Assembly (NCBI RefSeq): GCF_023556315.2
Contig: NZ_CP116221.1
Span: forward strand, 1,251,001 to 1,315,000
Source: Psychroserpens ponticola
Lineage (GTDB): Bacteria > Bacteroidota > Bacteroidia > Flavobacteriales > Flavobacteriaceae
DNA length: 64,000 bases
Direction of reading: 5' to 3'
The notes beneath the pieces were generated by a model. The model was given only the letters and a program-made list of their open reading frames with translations, did not search any database and was not told the origin of the DNA. How positions within the stretch are numbered: position 1 is the stretch's first letter; each line of letters opens with the position of its first letter. Below, piece by piece: positions 8,226-15,622 of the stretch. A program made the position numbers and the translations under genes.

Positions 8226-9035
8226 ATGAAGATATTATCTAAAGGTGAATATTATGGCATCATGAAATCTGAGCATAATTATGATGGAGTTATGCTTTCA
8301 GAATACAATTATTTACAGGAAGAAACAGATTGGCATTACCACGAAAACCCTTATTTAATGTATGTACTACAAGGGAGTTTGTTTGATATTAATAAGAAAA
8401 AGCAAACAGCCTGTTCTTCAGGAAGTCTGTTTTTTTATAATTGGGATGAGCCACATTTTAATTCAAAACATTCTGATCATGCTAAAGGTTTTCATATTGA
8501 GTTTGAGCGACAATGGTTTAAAGAGAAGCAGTTAGATTTAAATTTATGGGAAGGAAGTCAGTTAATTGAAAATCCTAAACTTCACCATATATTAGCAAAA
8601 CTCTATTTCGAGTTTAAATGTGATGACGATTATTCTCAGGTTTCTGTTGAATTGTTATTATTACAACTTTGCGAAGGCATAGATTCGATACATATTATAA
8701 AAACCTTAGACGAACCCTTATGGATTCAAAAACTAAAGGATATATTGCATCAAGTGAATCAAAACCTAAGTTTAGATGCACTTTCAAAACAACTAGGAGT
8801 TCATCCCACTCACATTTCTAGAGCAGTTCCAAAACATTTAAAAACAACCTTAGGCGATTACATTAGACAACATAAAGTGAAGACAGCTATAGGTTATATG
8901 ATGAATTCAAAATTGTCCTTAACCGAAATAACCTATCTCAGCGGATTTTCAGACCAAAGTCATTTTATCAGATTATTTAAACTTTATATAGGAATGACTC
9001 CAAAGCAATATAGGAGGAAAATTAATGCATGTTAA
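8226..9035 (+). CDS. AraC-family transcriptional regulator with cupin-like sensor domain
   Basis: 269 residues. Residues about 35-80 (WHYHENPYLMYVLQGSLF and following) match the N-terminal cupin-type ligand domain, and residues about 168-267 hold the paired HTH of AraC/XylS regulators (LSLDALSKQLGVHPTHISR, then LTEITYLSGFSDQSHFIRLF and GMTPKQYRR). It probably activates nearby genes; the serine hydrolase 63 nt downstream on the same strand is the obvious candidate or co-transcribed partner. The effector is not evident. Start supported by AAAGTCAATT-ATG context and a TATCTTTA box upstream. Confidence 0.93.
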   Translation: MKILSKGEYYGIMKSEHNYDGVMLSEYNYLQEETDWHYHENPYLMYVLQGSLFDINKKKQTACSSGSLFFYNWDEPHFNSKHSDHAKGFHIEFERQWFKEKQLDLNLWEGSQLIENPKLHHILAKLYFEFKCDDDYSQVSVELLLLQLCEGIDSIHIIKTLDEPLWIQKLKDILHQVNQNLSLDALSKQLGVHPTHISRAVPKHLKTTLGDYIRQHKVKTAIGYMMNSKLSLTEITYLSGFSDQSHFIRLFKLYIGMTPKQYRRKINAC

Positions 9036-9098
9036 TTTCATTCTATTTTTTAAATAAATCGAGTTTTATATTTGGACTATTAACATAAAAATCAAAAC

Positions 9099-10172
9099 AT
9101 GAAATTTAAATGCCTTCTTTTACTTTGCTTATGTTTCTCAACACAACTTAGCGCTCAACTCGATTTTTCAAAGGCTAATAGTAAGTCATTGCTATTACTT
9201 AATGAGATGGACAGCATCGTTAAATCTGGTAAGTACGAACAAATTACGAGTATATTAGTCGCTCAAAATGGTCAAGTTTTATTTGAAAAATACTACAACG
9301 ATAATACTGTTGACTCAAAGCATAACACACGTTCTGCAACTAAAACGATGGCAACATTACTTACAGGAATAGCTATAGACAAAGGATTTGTAGCCTCTGA
9401 AAAAGATAACATATTTACTTATTTGAAACATACTTTACCAGTTAAAAATCCTGATAAACGCAAAGAGATCATTACCATTGAAGATTTACTAACGATGACT
9501 TCTGTTTTAGAATGTGATGATAGTAATTGGCATTCTCGAGGACATGAAGAACGTATGTATTTTATTGAAGATTGGACTCAGTTTTTAGTCGATTTGCCTG
9601 TACGTTCATATCCTTTTGGACCAAAGCCTGAGGATGCACCTTACGGAAGAGTTTTTGCTTACGCTTCTGCTAAAGCTGCTGCAGTAGCTGAAATTCTTCA
9701 GAATGCTATAAATGGAGATTTAGTGGAGTTTACCAAAAAGCATTTATTTGAACCTCTTGATATTACAGATTACACCTTAAATTATACGCCTAAAGGTATT
9801 TTGAATACAGCAGGAGGAAGCGAATATAGAAGTAGAGATTTTTTAAAACTGATTCAAATGTGTGTCAACAAAGGAAAATGGAATGGTAAACAAATTATTT
9901 CTGAATCTTGGATAGAAAAAGCAACGATGCCAAAAGTTAAAGCATATGATGACACAGATTATGGGTATTTTATGTGGCTAAAAAGCTTCGGAAAAACAAA
10001 AATGTATAAATCGTTTTACATGGCTGGTAATGGAGGAAACAAAGTTTTAGCCTGCCCAGAGCTTAATCTTACGGTTGTAATTACTGCTACAAATTATAAC
10101 AATCGTAATGCTCACAATTATACAGATGAGATCATGAATACTTATATTATTCCAACAACAGAGGCTAATTAA
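9099..10172 (+). CDS. Exported serine hydrolase, class C beta-lactamase/DD-peptidase fold
   Basis: 357 residues with a signal peptide (1-20, ending LSAQ). Catalytic motifs of the penicillin-recognising fold: SATK (nucleophile S79, K82), YAS (Y188-S190) and a GNGG segment near 313 in place of KTG. This family includes esterases, DD-peptidases and class C beta-lactamases; residues around the motifs do not identify the substrate, and calling it a resistance gene would be unjustified. It follows the AraC regulator by 63 nt. Its last 4 nt overlap the 3' end of the convergent sirtuin gene. Confidence 0.9.
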   Translation: MKFKCLLLLCLCFSTQLSAQLDFSKANSKSLLLLNEMDSIVKSGKYEQITSILVAQNGQVLFEKYYNDNTVDSKHNTRSATKTMATLLTGIAIDKGFVASEKDNIFTYLKHTLPVKNPDKRKEIITIEDLLTMTSVLECDDSNWHSRGHEERMYFIEDWTQFLVDLPVRSYPFGPKPEDAPYGRVFAYASAKAAAVAEILQNAINGDLVEFTKKHLFEPLDITDYTLNYTPKGILNTAGGSEYRSRDFLKLIQMCVNKGKWNGKQIISESWIEKATMPKVKAYDDTDYGYFMWLKSFGKTKMYKSFYMAGNGGNKVLACPELNLTVVITATNYNNRNAHNYTDEIMNTYIIPTTEAN

Positions 10173-10858
10173 AATTCGCGGGTTTTAAGTAAGTCGATTA
10201 ATGTTTTCATGCCTGAAGTCGCAGTGTCTGGAATCACTTTCAAAGCAGTTTTGCTATCCATTGCAGGATGAGGATCAATAAAATAAGTTGGTGTATTTTC
10301 TGGAACATAATGCATCAAACTAGCAGCAGGATAGACTTGCATAGAGGTGCCAATAATGACTAAAACATCAGCAGTTGCACAGATTTCCATTGCTTTTTCA
10401 ATCATAGGAACTGCTTCACCAAACCAAACAATATGTGGACGTAATTGATAGCCTTTCACGCATAAATCACCTAATACAAGATTTTTGGTCCAAGATTGGA
10501 TGTCGGTTTCATTTCTTGTGCTTCGCACTTTTAATAATTCACCATGCAAATGGACAACATCATTGCTTCCAGCACGTTCGTGAAGGTCGTCTACATTTTG
10601 AGTAATGATTGTAACTTTATAATCAGTTTCTAAATCAACTAAATCGAAATGCGCAGAATTTGGTTTGACTTCTAATAGCTGTTTACGACGTTGATTATAA
10701 AATTCTAAAACTAATTCTGGATTTTTTTGAAAGCCTTCAGGAGTAGCAACTTCCATTACATTATGACCTTCCCATAATCCGTTGGCATCTCTAAACGTTT
10801 TTAGTCCGCTTTCAGCACTCATTCCAGCACCAGTTAATACCACAATGTGTTTCTTCAT
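10169..10858 (-). CDS. cobB: Class III sirtuin, NAD-dependent protein deacylase
   Basis: 229 residues. NAD-binding motifs GAGMSAESGLKTFRD (10-24), TQNVDDLHERAGS and the catalytic HLHG are present, with GTSMQVYPA near the C-terminus. YNQR in the helix before the QN motif corresponds to the Y-x-x-R pair that favours succinyl or malonyl lysine in SIRT5 and E. coli CobB. The zinc ribbon is degenerate: where four Cys are expected there is only one (GDLC). Homologues in Flavobacteriaceae, as I recall, share this loss, so it is likely active. Cytosolic. Convergent with the serine hydrolase. Confidence 0.93.
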   Translation of the reverse strand: MKKHIVVLTGAGMSAESGLKTFRDANGLWEGHNVMEVATPEGFQKNPELVLEFYNQRRKQLLEVKPNSAHFDLVDLETDYKVTIITQNVDDLHERAGSNDVVHLHGELLKVRSTRNETDIQSWTKNLVLGDLCVKGYQLRPHIVWFGEAVPMIEKAMEICATADVLVIIGTSMQVYPAASLMHYVPENTPTYFIDPHPAMDSKTALKVIPDTATSGMKTLIDLLKTREF

Positions 10859-11044
10859 GTGTTTATGTTAATTGTTTTTTATTGACACCTGCTATTTGCT
10901 ATTAATCATTCTATCAAGTGATAAAATTTTGAATATGCTCGTTTCATAAACTAAAAATAACAATTTTATGTCATAGTAAGTTAGGTCTTTTGCGTTTGCT
11001 GTCTCAACTTATATAAATCTATCTTTAATTAAAAGATTGTAACG

Positions 11045-11052
11045 TATCTTTG
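11045..11052 (+). promoter_or_regulatory. Predicted -7 promoter box of the TrmH-like gene
   Basis: TATCTTTG, an exact TAnnTTTG match, 30 bp before the ATG at 11083. The 224-bp spacer 10859-11082 between the divergent sirtuin and TrmH genes shows nothing else that I can support. Confidence 0.6.
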
Positions 11053-11082
11053 TTCCTTGAAATGACATTCGTACCTTAGCGT

Positions 11083-11736
11083 ATGATTGATTTAGATCTT
11101 CTAGAACATTTAGAAACGTATCTCACAGAACATCGTAAAGAACGTTTTGCAAACGTGTTATCTCAACGTACCAAGCATTTTACTGTGGCTACAGAAGATG
11201 TGTATCAATTGCATAATACAAGCGCTGTAATACGAAGTTGCGATGTCTTTGGTATTCAAGAAGTTAATATTGTAGAAGAGATTAATAGCAAAAGTATTGA
11301 TCGCGAAATTGCAATGGGAGCACAGAAGTGGGTTGATTTAAATCGATATAATTCTGTAAAGGAAACGATTTTAGATTTAAAGCAGAAAGGTTACCAAATT
11401 GTAGCAACAACTCCTCATGAGAAAGATGCGATGCTTCATGATTTTGATATCACAAAAAAATCTTGTTTTTTCTTCGGAAGAGAAACAGAAGGTTTATCTC
11501 AAGACGTTATTGATGAAGCAGATTGTTTTTTGAAAATACCTATGGTTGGATTTACCGAAAGTTTGAATATTTCAGTTTCAGCTGCTATCATCTTACAACA
11601 TGTAACTACAAAACTGAAACAATCTAATATCAACTGGCAACTTACAGAAGTAGAGCAGCAAGAAAAACGATTAGATTGGTGTAAGAAAACAATTAAAAGT
11701 AATGAAGAGATTATTGAACGGTTTTATCAAATATAA
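11083..11736 (+). CDS. trmH: SpoU/TrmH-family tRNA (guanosine-2'-O)-methyltransferase
   Basis: 217 residues, close to E. coli TrmH. SPOUT trefoil-knot motifs are clear: SAVIRSCDVFGIQEV near 48-62, FFFGRETEGLSQ near 130-141, and the C-terminal IPMVGFTESLNISVSAA, where the NxSVS motif binds AdoMet. The likely reaction is 2'-O-methylation of G18 in tRNA; other SpoU substrates cannot be excluded by sequence reading alone. The C-terminal extension (QQEKRLDWCKK to IIERFY) is typical of TrmH. Single gene with its own promoter. Confidence 0.92.
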   Translation: MIDLDLLEHLETYLTEHRKERFANVLSQRTKHFTVATEDVYQLHNTSAVIRSCDVFGIQEVNIVEEINSKSIDREIAMGAQKWVDLNRYNSVKETILDLKQKGYQIVATTPHEKDAMLHDFDITKKSCFFFGRETEGLSQDVIDEADCFLKIPMVGFTESLNISVSAAIILQHVTTKLKQSNINWQLTEVEQQEKRLDWCKKTIKSNEEIIERFYQI

Positions 11737-11842
11737 TTGTTTATTTAATGTCACTAATCTAATATTCTGACACTTAAGACGATATAATTTGCTGATTAAT
11801 TTTAGATGAATAGATTCGTTTTTAATTAGTTATTATATAAAA

Positions 11843-12478
11843 ATGAGTGTTTTAATCAATCAATTAAAAACACTGCTTTATTCGTTTCTATTAATTTTTG
11901 TTGTTGGTCTAATATTGTTAGGGACTTTATTAGGGATTCATTTTCATAAAGATGTGCCATTAGAAATTTTAACAAATGATTTAGCAGTGATTGGAGAGCT
12001 TCCTATTTATGCAGGTTTTTTATCTCAAGTAGGAATTTTGTTGTGGTCTGCTGCTGCAGCAATATGCATGTATAGCGTTCAATTTATTGCTAATAAAGAA
12101 CATCAAAAGTTTATAAAGGCTTCGGTTTATATTACGATGCTTTTAGGTTTAGATGATGCGTTCATGTTTCACGAAACGTTATTTCCTTCTTTAGGAATTC
12201 ATCAAAAAGTTGTGTTTTTATGTTATGGAATAATGATGCTTGTTTATTTGTATCGATATTATAAACTAATTCTTACTACAGATTTTATCCTGTTTATATT
12301 TGCCTTGGGATGGTTTGGAATTTCTATGTTAATAGATAATTGTATACGTGATGTATCTCCATACATTACTAAGTTAGCAGAAGATGGTACTAAATTTATT
12401 GGAATAGTAACTTGGTTAGTGTTTTTTGCAAGAACCTGTAAGAAGTTTCAAGAATACAATGATTTAAAATCGACCTGA
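11843..12478 (+). CDS. Integral membrane protein of unknown function
   Basis: 211 residues with five or six hydrophobic segments (for instance FLLIFVVGLILLGTLLGIHF, LLWSAAAAICMYSVQFI, VVFLCYGIMMLVYLYRYY, FILFIFALGWFGISMLI). A conserved-looking polar motif GLDDAFMFHETLFP sits at the edge of a helix around residues 109-122; Asp, His and Glu there could bind a metal or form an active site, which is speculation. No recognised family. It converges on the next gene with a 15-nt overlap of the 3' ends. Confidence 0.75.
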   Translation: MSVLINQLKTLLYSFLLIFVVGLILLGTLLGIHFHKDVPLEILTNDLAVIGELPIYAGFLSQVGILLWSAAAAICMYSVQFIANKEHQKFIKASVYITMLLGLDDAFMFHETLFPSLGIHQKVVFLCYGIMMLVYLYRYYKLILTTDFILFIFALGWFGISMLIDNCIRDVSPYITKLAEDGTKFIGIVTWLVFFARTCKKFQEYNDLKST

Positions 12479-13246
12479 TTTTTTACTTCTGCTTAATACT
12501 TTGTATTCTTCGTAGCATTCACTAATGGCATCTAGAACTTGAAGATCATTCGCAGTTTCAATAAAGTCTTTAGAATAATTACACTGATTTATAATTTCGT
12601 CTAAATCATATTTATCAACTTGTAACAAGACTAAAAGCATTTCTCTATCAAAACGTGATGCCAAGTTATTTCTAATCTCATCGTCTTGCTTCATTTTTTT
12701 GAGCTTACGTAATTCGTTTGGTTTTTTTCCAAACATATTATGTAAGAAATCTGCAGGATTAAAAATAGCACCTAAAACCTTGTTTACAGCATTAGGTCTC
12801 TTACTTCCTGCTTCATAACCTTTGTTTGATAGTCCAGAAATACTGTATCTATAATTAGATTTAATAGGTACTTGCTTAATATCGACAGCTAAATAACCTG
12901 TCAGTTTTAATTGATTGACAACAACTTCTTCAAGGGCTAAGGCCAATTCGGTTAAACCGATTTTTGTATTGCCAAATTTAAGCCAATCGTTTGTGACTCT
13001 TACTTTTATAGATTTATAACCTAAATATGAAAAGTGAAGTGTATCATTAACATTAGCTCTAATTTCAAATACACCTTCATCATCAGATGATGTACCAATA
13101 ACTTGATTTAAGTTTACAATATTCACACGATCTATTGGAAGATCTGTTGATACATCAATGATAGTTCCTTTTACAGACGTTACATCTTGAGCAACACATA
13201 TAACTGTTGTAAAAAAAAGAAAAGCAAGTGCTTGTAGGTGTCTCAT
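12464..13246 (-). CDS. Secreted protein with CarboxypepD-regulatory-like domain
   Basis: 260 residues. Signal peptide 1-19 (ending VCVAQ), then a beta-sandwich of the carboxypeptidase-regulatory-like type at about 22-90 (VKGTIIDVSTDLPIDRVNI, DEGVFEIRA, LHFSYLGYKSI). This domain normally starts TonB-dependent receptors, but here no barrel follows; the remaining 170 residues are mostly helical and basic. Stand-alone proteins of this kind are frequent in Flavobacteriaceae, function unknown. A minus-strand box TACTTTTG (13284 to 13277) could be its promoter. Confidence 0.8.
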   Translation of the reverse strand: MRHLQALAFLFFTTVICVAQDVTSVKGTIIDVSTDLPIDRVNIVNLNQVIGTSSDDEGVFEIRANVNDTLHFSYLGYKSIKVRVTNDWLKFGNTKIGLTELALALEEVVVNQLKLTGYLAVDIKQVPIKSNYRYSISGLSNKGYEAGSKRPNAVNKVLGAIFNPADFLHNMFGKKPNELRKLKKMKQDDEIRNNLASRFDREMLLVLLQVDKYDLDEIINQCNYSKDFIETANDLQVLDAISECYEEYKVLSRSKKSGRF

Positions 13247-13335
13247 GTATTAAAATTACGATATAAAAGTAGTAAACAAAAGTAAATAACTAAACTAATG
13301 CCTAATATTTTGACTTAATATTAACAAGAAGGTTT

Positions 13336-13371
13336 AAAAAAACCTCGCAACATAATTGTTACGAGGTTTTT
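13336..13371 (-). terminator. Intrinsic terminator of the DEAD-box helicase gene
   Basis: On the minus strand a stem AAACCTCG/CGAGGTTT, extended inside by AACA/TGTT pairing, runs into seven T residues. It starts 4 nt after the helicase stop codon. Confidence 0.8.
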
Positions 13372-13375
13372 ATAT

Positions 13376-15319
13376 TTAATCTCTACGTCTTGAACGTCTT
13401 GGTCTGTCAGATCCAGAACTGCTTTCTGAACGTCTTGAAGATCTTGAATCTCCACCTGAACTTCGTCTATCACTTCTGTTTCCCGAACTTTCACTAGAAC
13501 GTCTATCGCCTCGATCTCTTGAGTCACTACGCCTTCCTGAGCCTTCAGATGAGCGTCTATCACTTCTGTTACCAGAACCAGAATCGCTACGTCTTCCAGA
13601 TGAACGTCTGTCATCGTTTCGTCTTCGGTCTCCACCACCAGAGCGTCTTCCTCCAGAAGAGCGTCCACCACCAGAACGACCACGACCTCTTCCGCCACCA
13701 CCTCTGTCTTCACTAACTTCAACATTAACGAATCTTCCGTCATGTTTGAAATCTGTAAAAAAGGCTAATACTTTCTCTTGTATTTCTTTTTCAGTATTAA
13801 AGAATGAAAAACTGTCTTTTACATCTACTTTAAAGACATCATCGCGACCTAACTCTAAAACTTCTTTTAAGAAATCTTTCAGTTTCATCCAATCGTAACC
13901 GTCTTTACGTCCTACATTAATAAAGTAGCGTGATTCATTTTTACTTCCGCCATAACCACGACCACCACTATCGCCTTCAGAATCTCTAGAAGAGCTAGGA
14001 ACATTCAGTTTTTTAGATTTTTGGTAATAATTATAGAAGCGCGTAAATTCAACAGAAAAGAATTTTTTAATCAATTCATCTTTATCTGTATCTTCGAATA
14101 ATTCGTTAATACTTGTTAAATGTTTGTCAATCTCGTCATTAACTTCAGTGTTGTGTATTTTGTTTGCAAGCGACATTAATTGTACTTCGCAAATTTCCAT
14201 TCCATCAGGAATTTCCTTTTTCTCAAATTCTTTCTTGATGATACGTTCGATACTTTTAATCTTACGGACTTCACTTTTAGAAACTATCACCATAGAGATA
14301 CCTGTTTTACCAGCACGTCCTGTACGTCCAGAACGGTGTGTGTAAATTTCAGCTTCGTCAGGTAATTGATAATTTATAACGTGAGTAATATCATCAACAT
14401 CAATACCACGAGCAGCAACATCTGTAGCTACAAGCATTTGTATTTGTTTATTTCTGAAAGATTTCATAACCATATCACGTTGGTTCTGACTTAAATCTCC
14501 ATGTAAAGCTCCTGCACTATAACCATCTTCGATTAAGTTCTCAGCAACTTTTTGAGTATCACGTTTTGTACGACAGAAAATTACAGAAAAGATATCTGGA
14601 TTTGCATCAGACAAACGTTTTAAAGCTTGGTAACGATCTCTTGCGTTTACTAAATAGTATTCGTGAGATACTTGGCTTGTACTTTCATTTTTGTTTCCTA
14701 CCGTAATTTCAATAGGACTATCCATGAATTTTCTAGCAATGTTAGACACTTCTTTTGGCATCGTTGCAGAAAATAACCATGTATTTTTATCATCTGGTGT
14801 ATGAGATAGAATATCAGTGATATCCTCATAGAATCCCATGTTTAACATTTCATCAGCTTCATCTAAAACTGAATATTCAATTTTAGAAATGTCAACCATT
14901 CTTCTACTAATCATATCTTTCATACGACCAGGAGTAGCCACAATAATTTGTGCGCCACGTTTTACAGCTCTTGCTTGGTCTTGGATACTTGCTCCTCCAT
15001 AAATAGCAACTACATTTAAACCTTTACAGTATTTTCCATATAGTTTAAGCTCGTTTGTAATTTGTAAACATAGTTCACGAGTAGGAGAGAGTATCAATCC
15101 TTGAGTCGTGCGACTGTCTACATTAATTTTTTGAAGCATTGGAAATCCAAATGCAGCAGTTTTACCTGTTCCTGTTTGCGCTAAGGCAACTAAATCGGTA
15201 TCTTCTTCTAATAAAATTGGGATTGCTTTTGCTTGTACATCACTAGGATTTTTAAATCCTAAATCATCAATAGCTGCAATAAGGTCTTCATTTAGACCGA
15301 GTTCTTTGAATGTGCTCAT
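13376..15319 (-). CDS. DEAD-box RNA helicase with DbpA-like domain and RG-rich tail
   Basis: 647 residues from the ATG at 15319; this start gives the family N-terminus MSTFKELGL, and the 22 upstream in-frame codons are basic and lie in the structured leader. Motifs: AQTGTGKT at 47-54, PTREL, DEAD near 157, SAT near 190, HRSGRTGRAG near 345. After the two RecA-like domains comes a DbpA/CsdA-type RNA-binding domain (about 470-550, FINVGRKDGYDWMKLKDFL) and then some 90 residues rich in Arg, Gly, Ser and Asp. By analogy to CsdA/DeaD it acts in ribosome assembly or mRNA decay, often at low temperature. The tail probably binds RNA. Confidence 0.95.
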   Translation of the reverse strand: MSTFKELGLNEDLIAAIDDLGFKNPSDVQAKAIPILLEEDTDLVALAQTGTGKTAAFGFPMLQKINVDSRTTQGLILSPTRELCLQITNELKLYGKYCKGLNVVAIYGGASIQDQARAVKRGAQIIVATPGRMKDMISRRMVDISKIEYSVLDEADEMLNMGFYEDITDILSHTPDDKNTWLFSATMPKEVSNIARKFMDSPIEITVGNKNESTSQVSHEYYLVNARDRYQALKRLSDANPDIFSVIFCRTKRDTQKVAENLIEDGYSAGALHGDLSQNQRDMVMKSFRNKQIQMLVATDVAARGIDVDDITHVINYQLPDEAEIYTHRSGRTGRAGKTGISMVIVSKSEVRKIKSIERIIKKEFEKKEIPDGMEICEVQLMSLANKIHNTEVNDEIDKHLTSINELFEDTDKDELIKKFFSVEFTRFYNYYQKSKKLNVPSSSRDSEGDSGGRGYGGSKNESRYFINVGRKDGYDWMKLKDFLKEVLELGRDDVFKVDVKDSFSFFNTEKEIQEKVLAFFTDFKHDGRFVNVEVSEDRGGGGRGRGRSGGGRSSGGRRSGGGDRRRNDDRRSSGRRSDSGSGNRSDRRSSEGSGRRSDSRDRGDRRSSESSGNRSDRRSSGGDSRSSRRSESSSGSDRPRRSRRRD

Positions 15320-15464
15320 TCTTTTGTTTTGTATTCGATTATGTCCTTTGGTGTTACAAAAGAAGCGAATCGACATACTAAACACTTAAACTTCTAGGTA
15401 ACACATCCTCACTCTGAGGAATTTAACATCCCAATTCTTTGGGATTTTTCAAGGTGCAAATATA
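15320..15464 (-). promoter_or_regulatory. Promoter and structured 5' leader of the DEAD-box helicase
   Basis: Minus-strand -7 box TATATTTG (15464 to 15457) predicts a transcript start near 15450 and a leader of about 130 nt. It contains two perfect hairpins: ATCCCAA/TTGGGAT (15428-15445, 4-nt loop) right at the 5' end, and TCCTCA/TGAGGA (15406-15420, 3-nt loop). A long structured leader suggests post-transcriptional control, as known for cold-shock RNA helicases. Confidence 0.5.
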
Positions 15465-15510
15465 GACTATTATTTTGAATGCACCTTTTATAGTCTTAGA
15501 ATTTCATATA

Positions 15511-15597
15511 ATTTCCGCGAATAATATGGTTATATCACGCGGAAAGTGTTATATTTATAACGATTCCGCGAGTAATAAAAGTATGTTTCGCGGAAAT
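15511..15597 (+). repeat. Two tandem GC-tipped palindromes upstream of the DUF234 ATPase
   Basis: Four arms alternate in orientation: TTTCCGCG (15512-15519), CGCGGAAA (15538-15545), TTCCGCG (15564-15570), CGCGGAAAT (15589-15597). Each pair encloses an 18-nt AT-rich loop, and the unit repeats with an exact 51-bp period; the two loops match at about 10 of 18 positions. The middle pair encloses a second palindrome, GTTATA-TT-TATAAC (15549-15562). GC-rich arms stand out in this AT-rich sequence. The array ends 25 nt before the ATPase start codon, so it may be operator, RNA structure or a mobile-element end. Confidence 0.75.
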
Positions 15598-15622
15598 TCT
15601 TATTTTTTTAAATAAAAATTTC

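Noticed and set aside
9099-10172. Calling the serine hydrolase a beta-lactamase resistance gene
   Set aside because: SxxK and YxS motifs are shared by esterases and DD-peptidases; the KTG-type motif is not typical and there is no resistance context.
13321-13743. 140-codon acidic, Val-rich frame on the minus strand inside the helicase tail
   Set aside because: It is an off-frame shadow of the Arg/Gly/Ser-rich tail; low-complexity codons keep several frames open. No family resemblance and the terminator lies inside it.
15320-15385. N-terminal extension of the DEAD-box helicase
   Set aside because: The 22 extra residues do not resemble the family and lie in the mRNA leader; MSTFKELGL at 15319 is the natural start.
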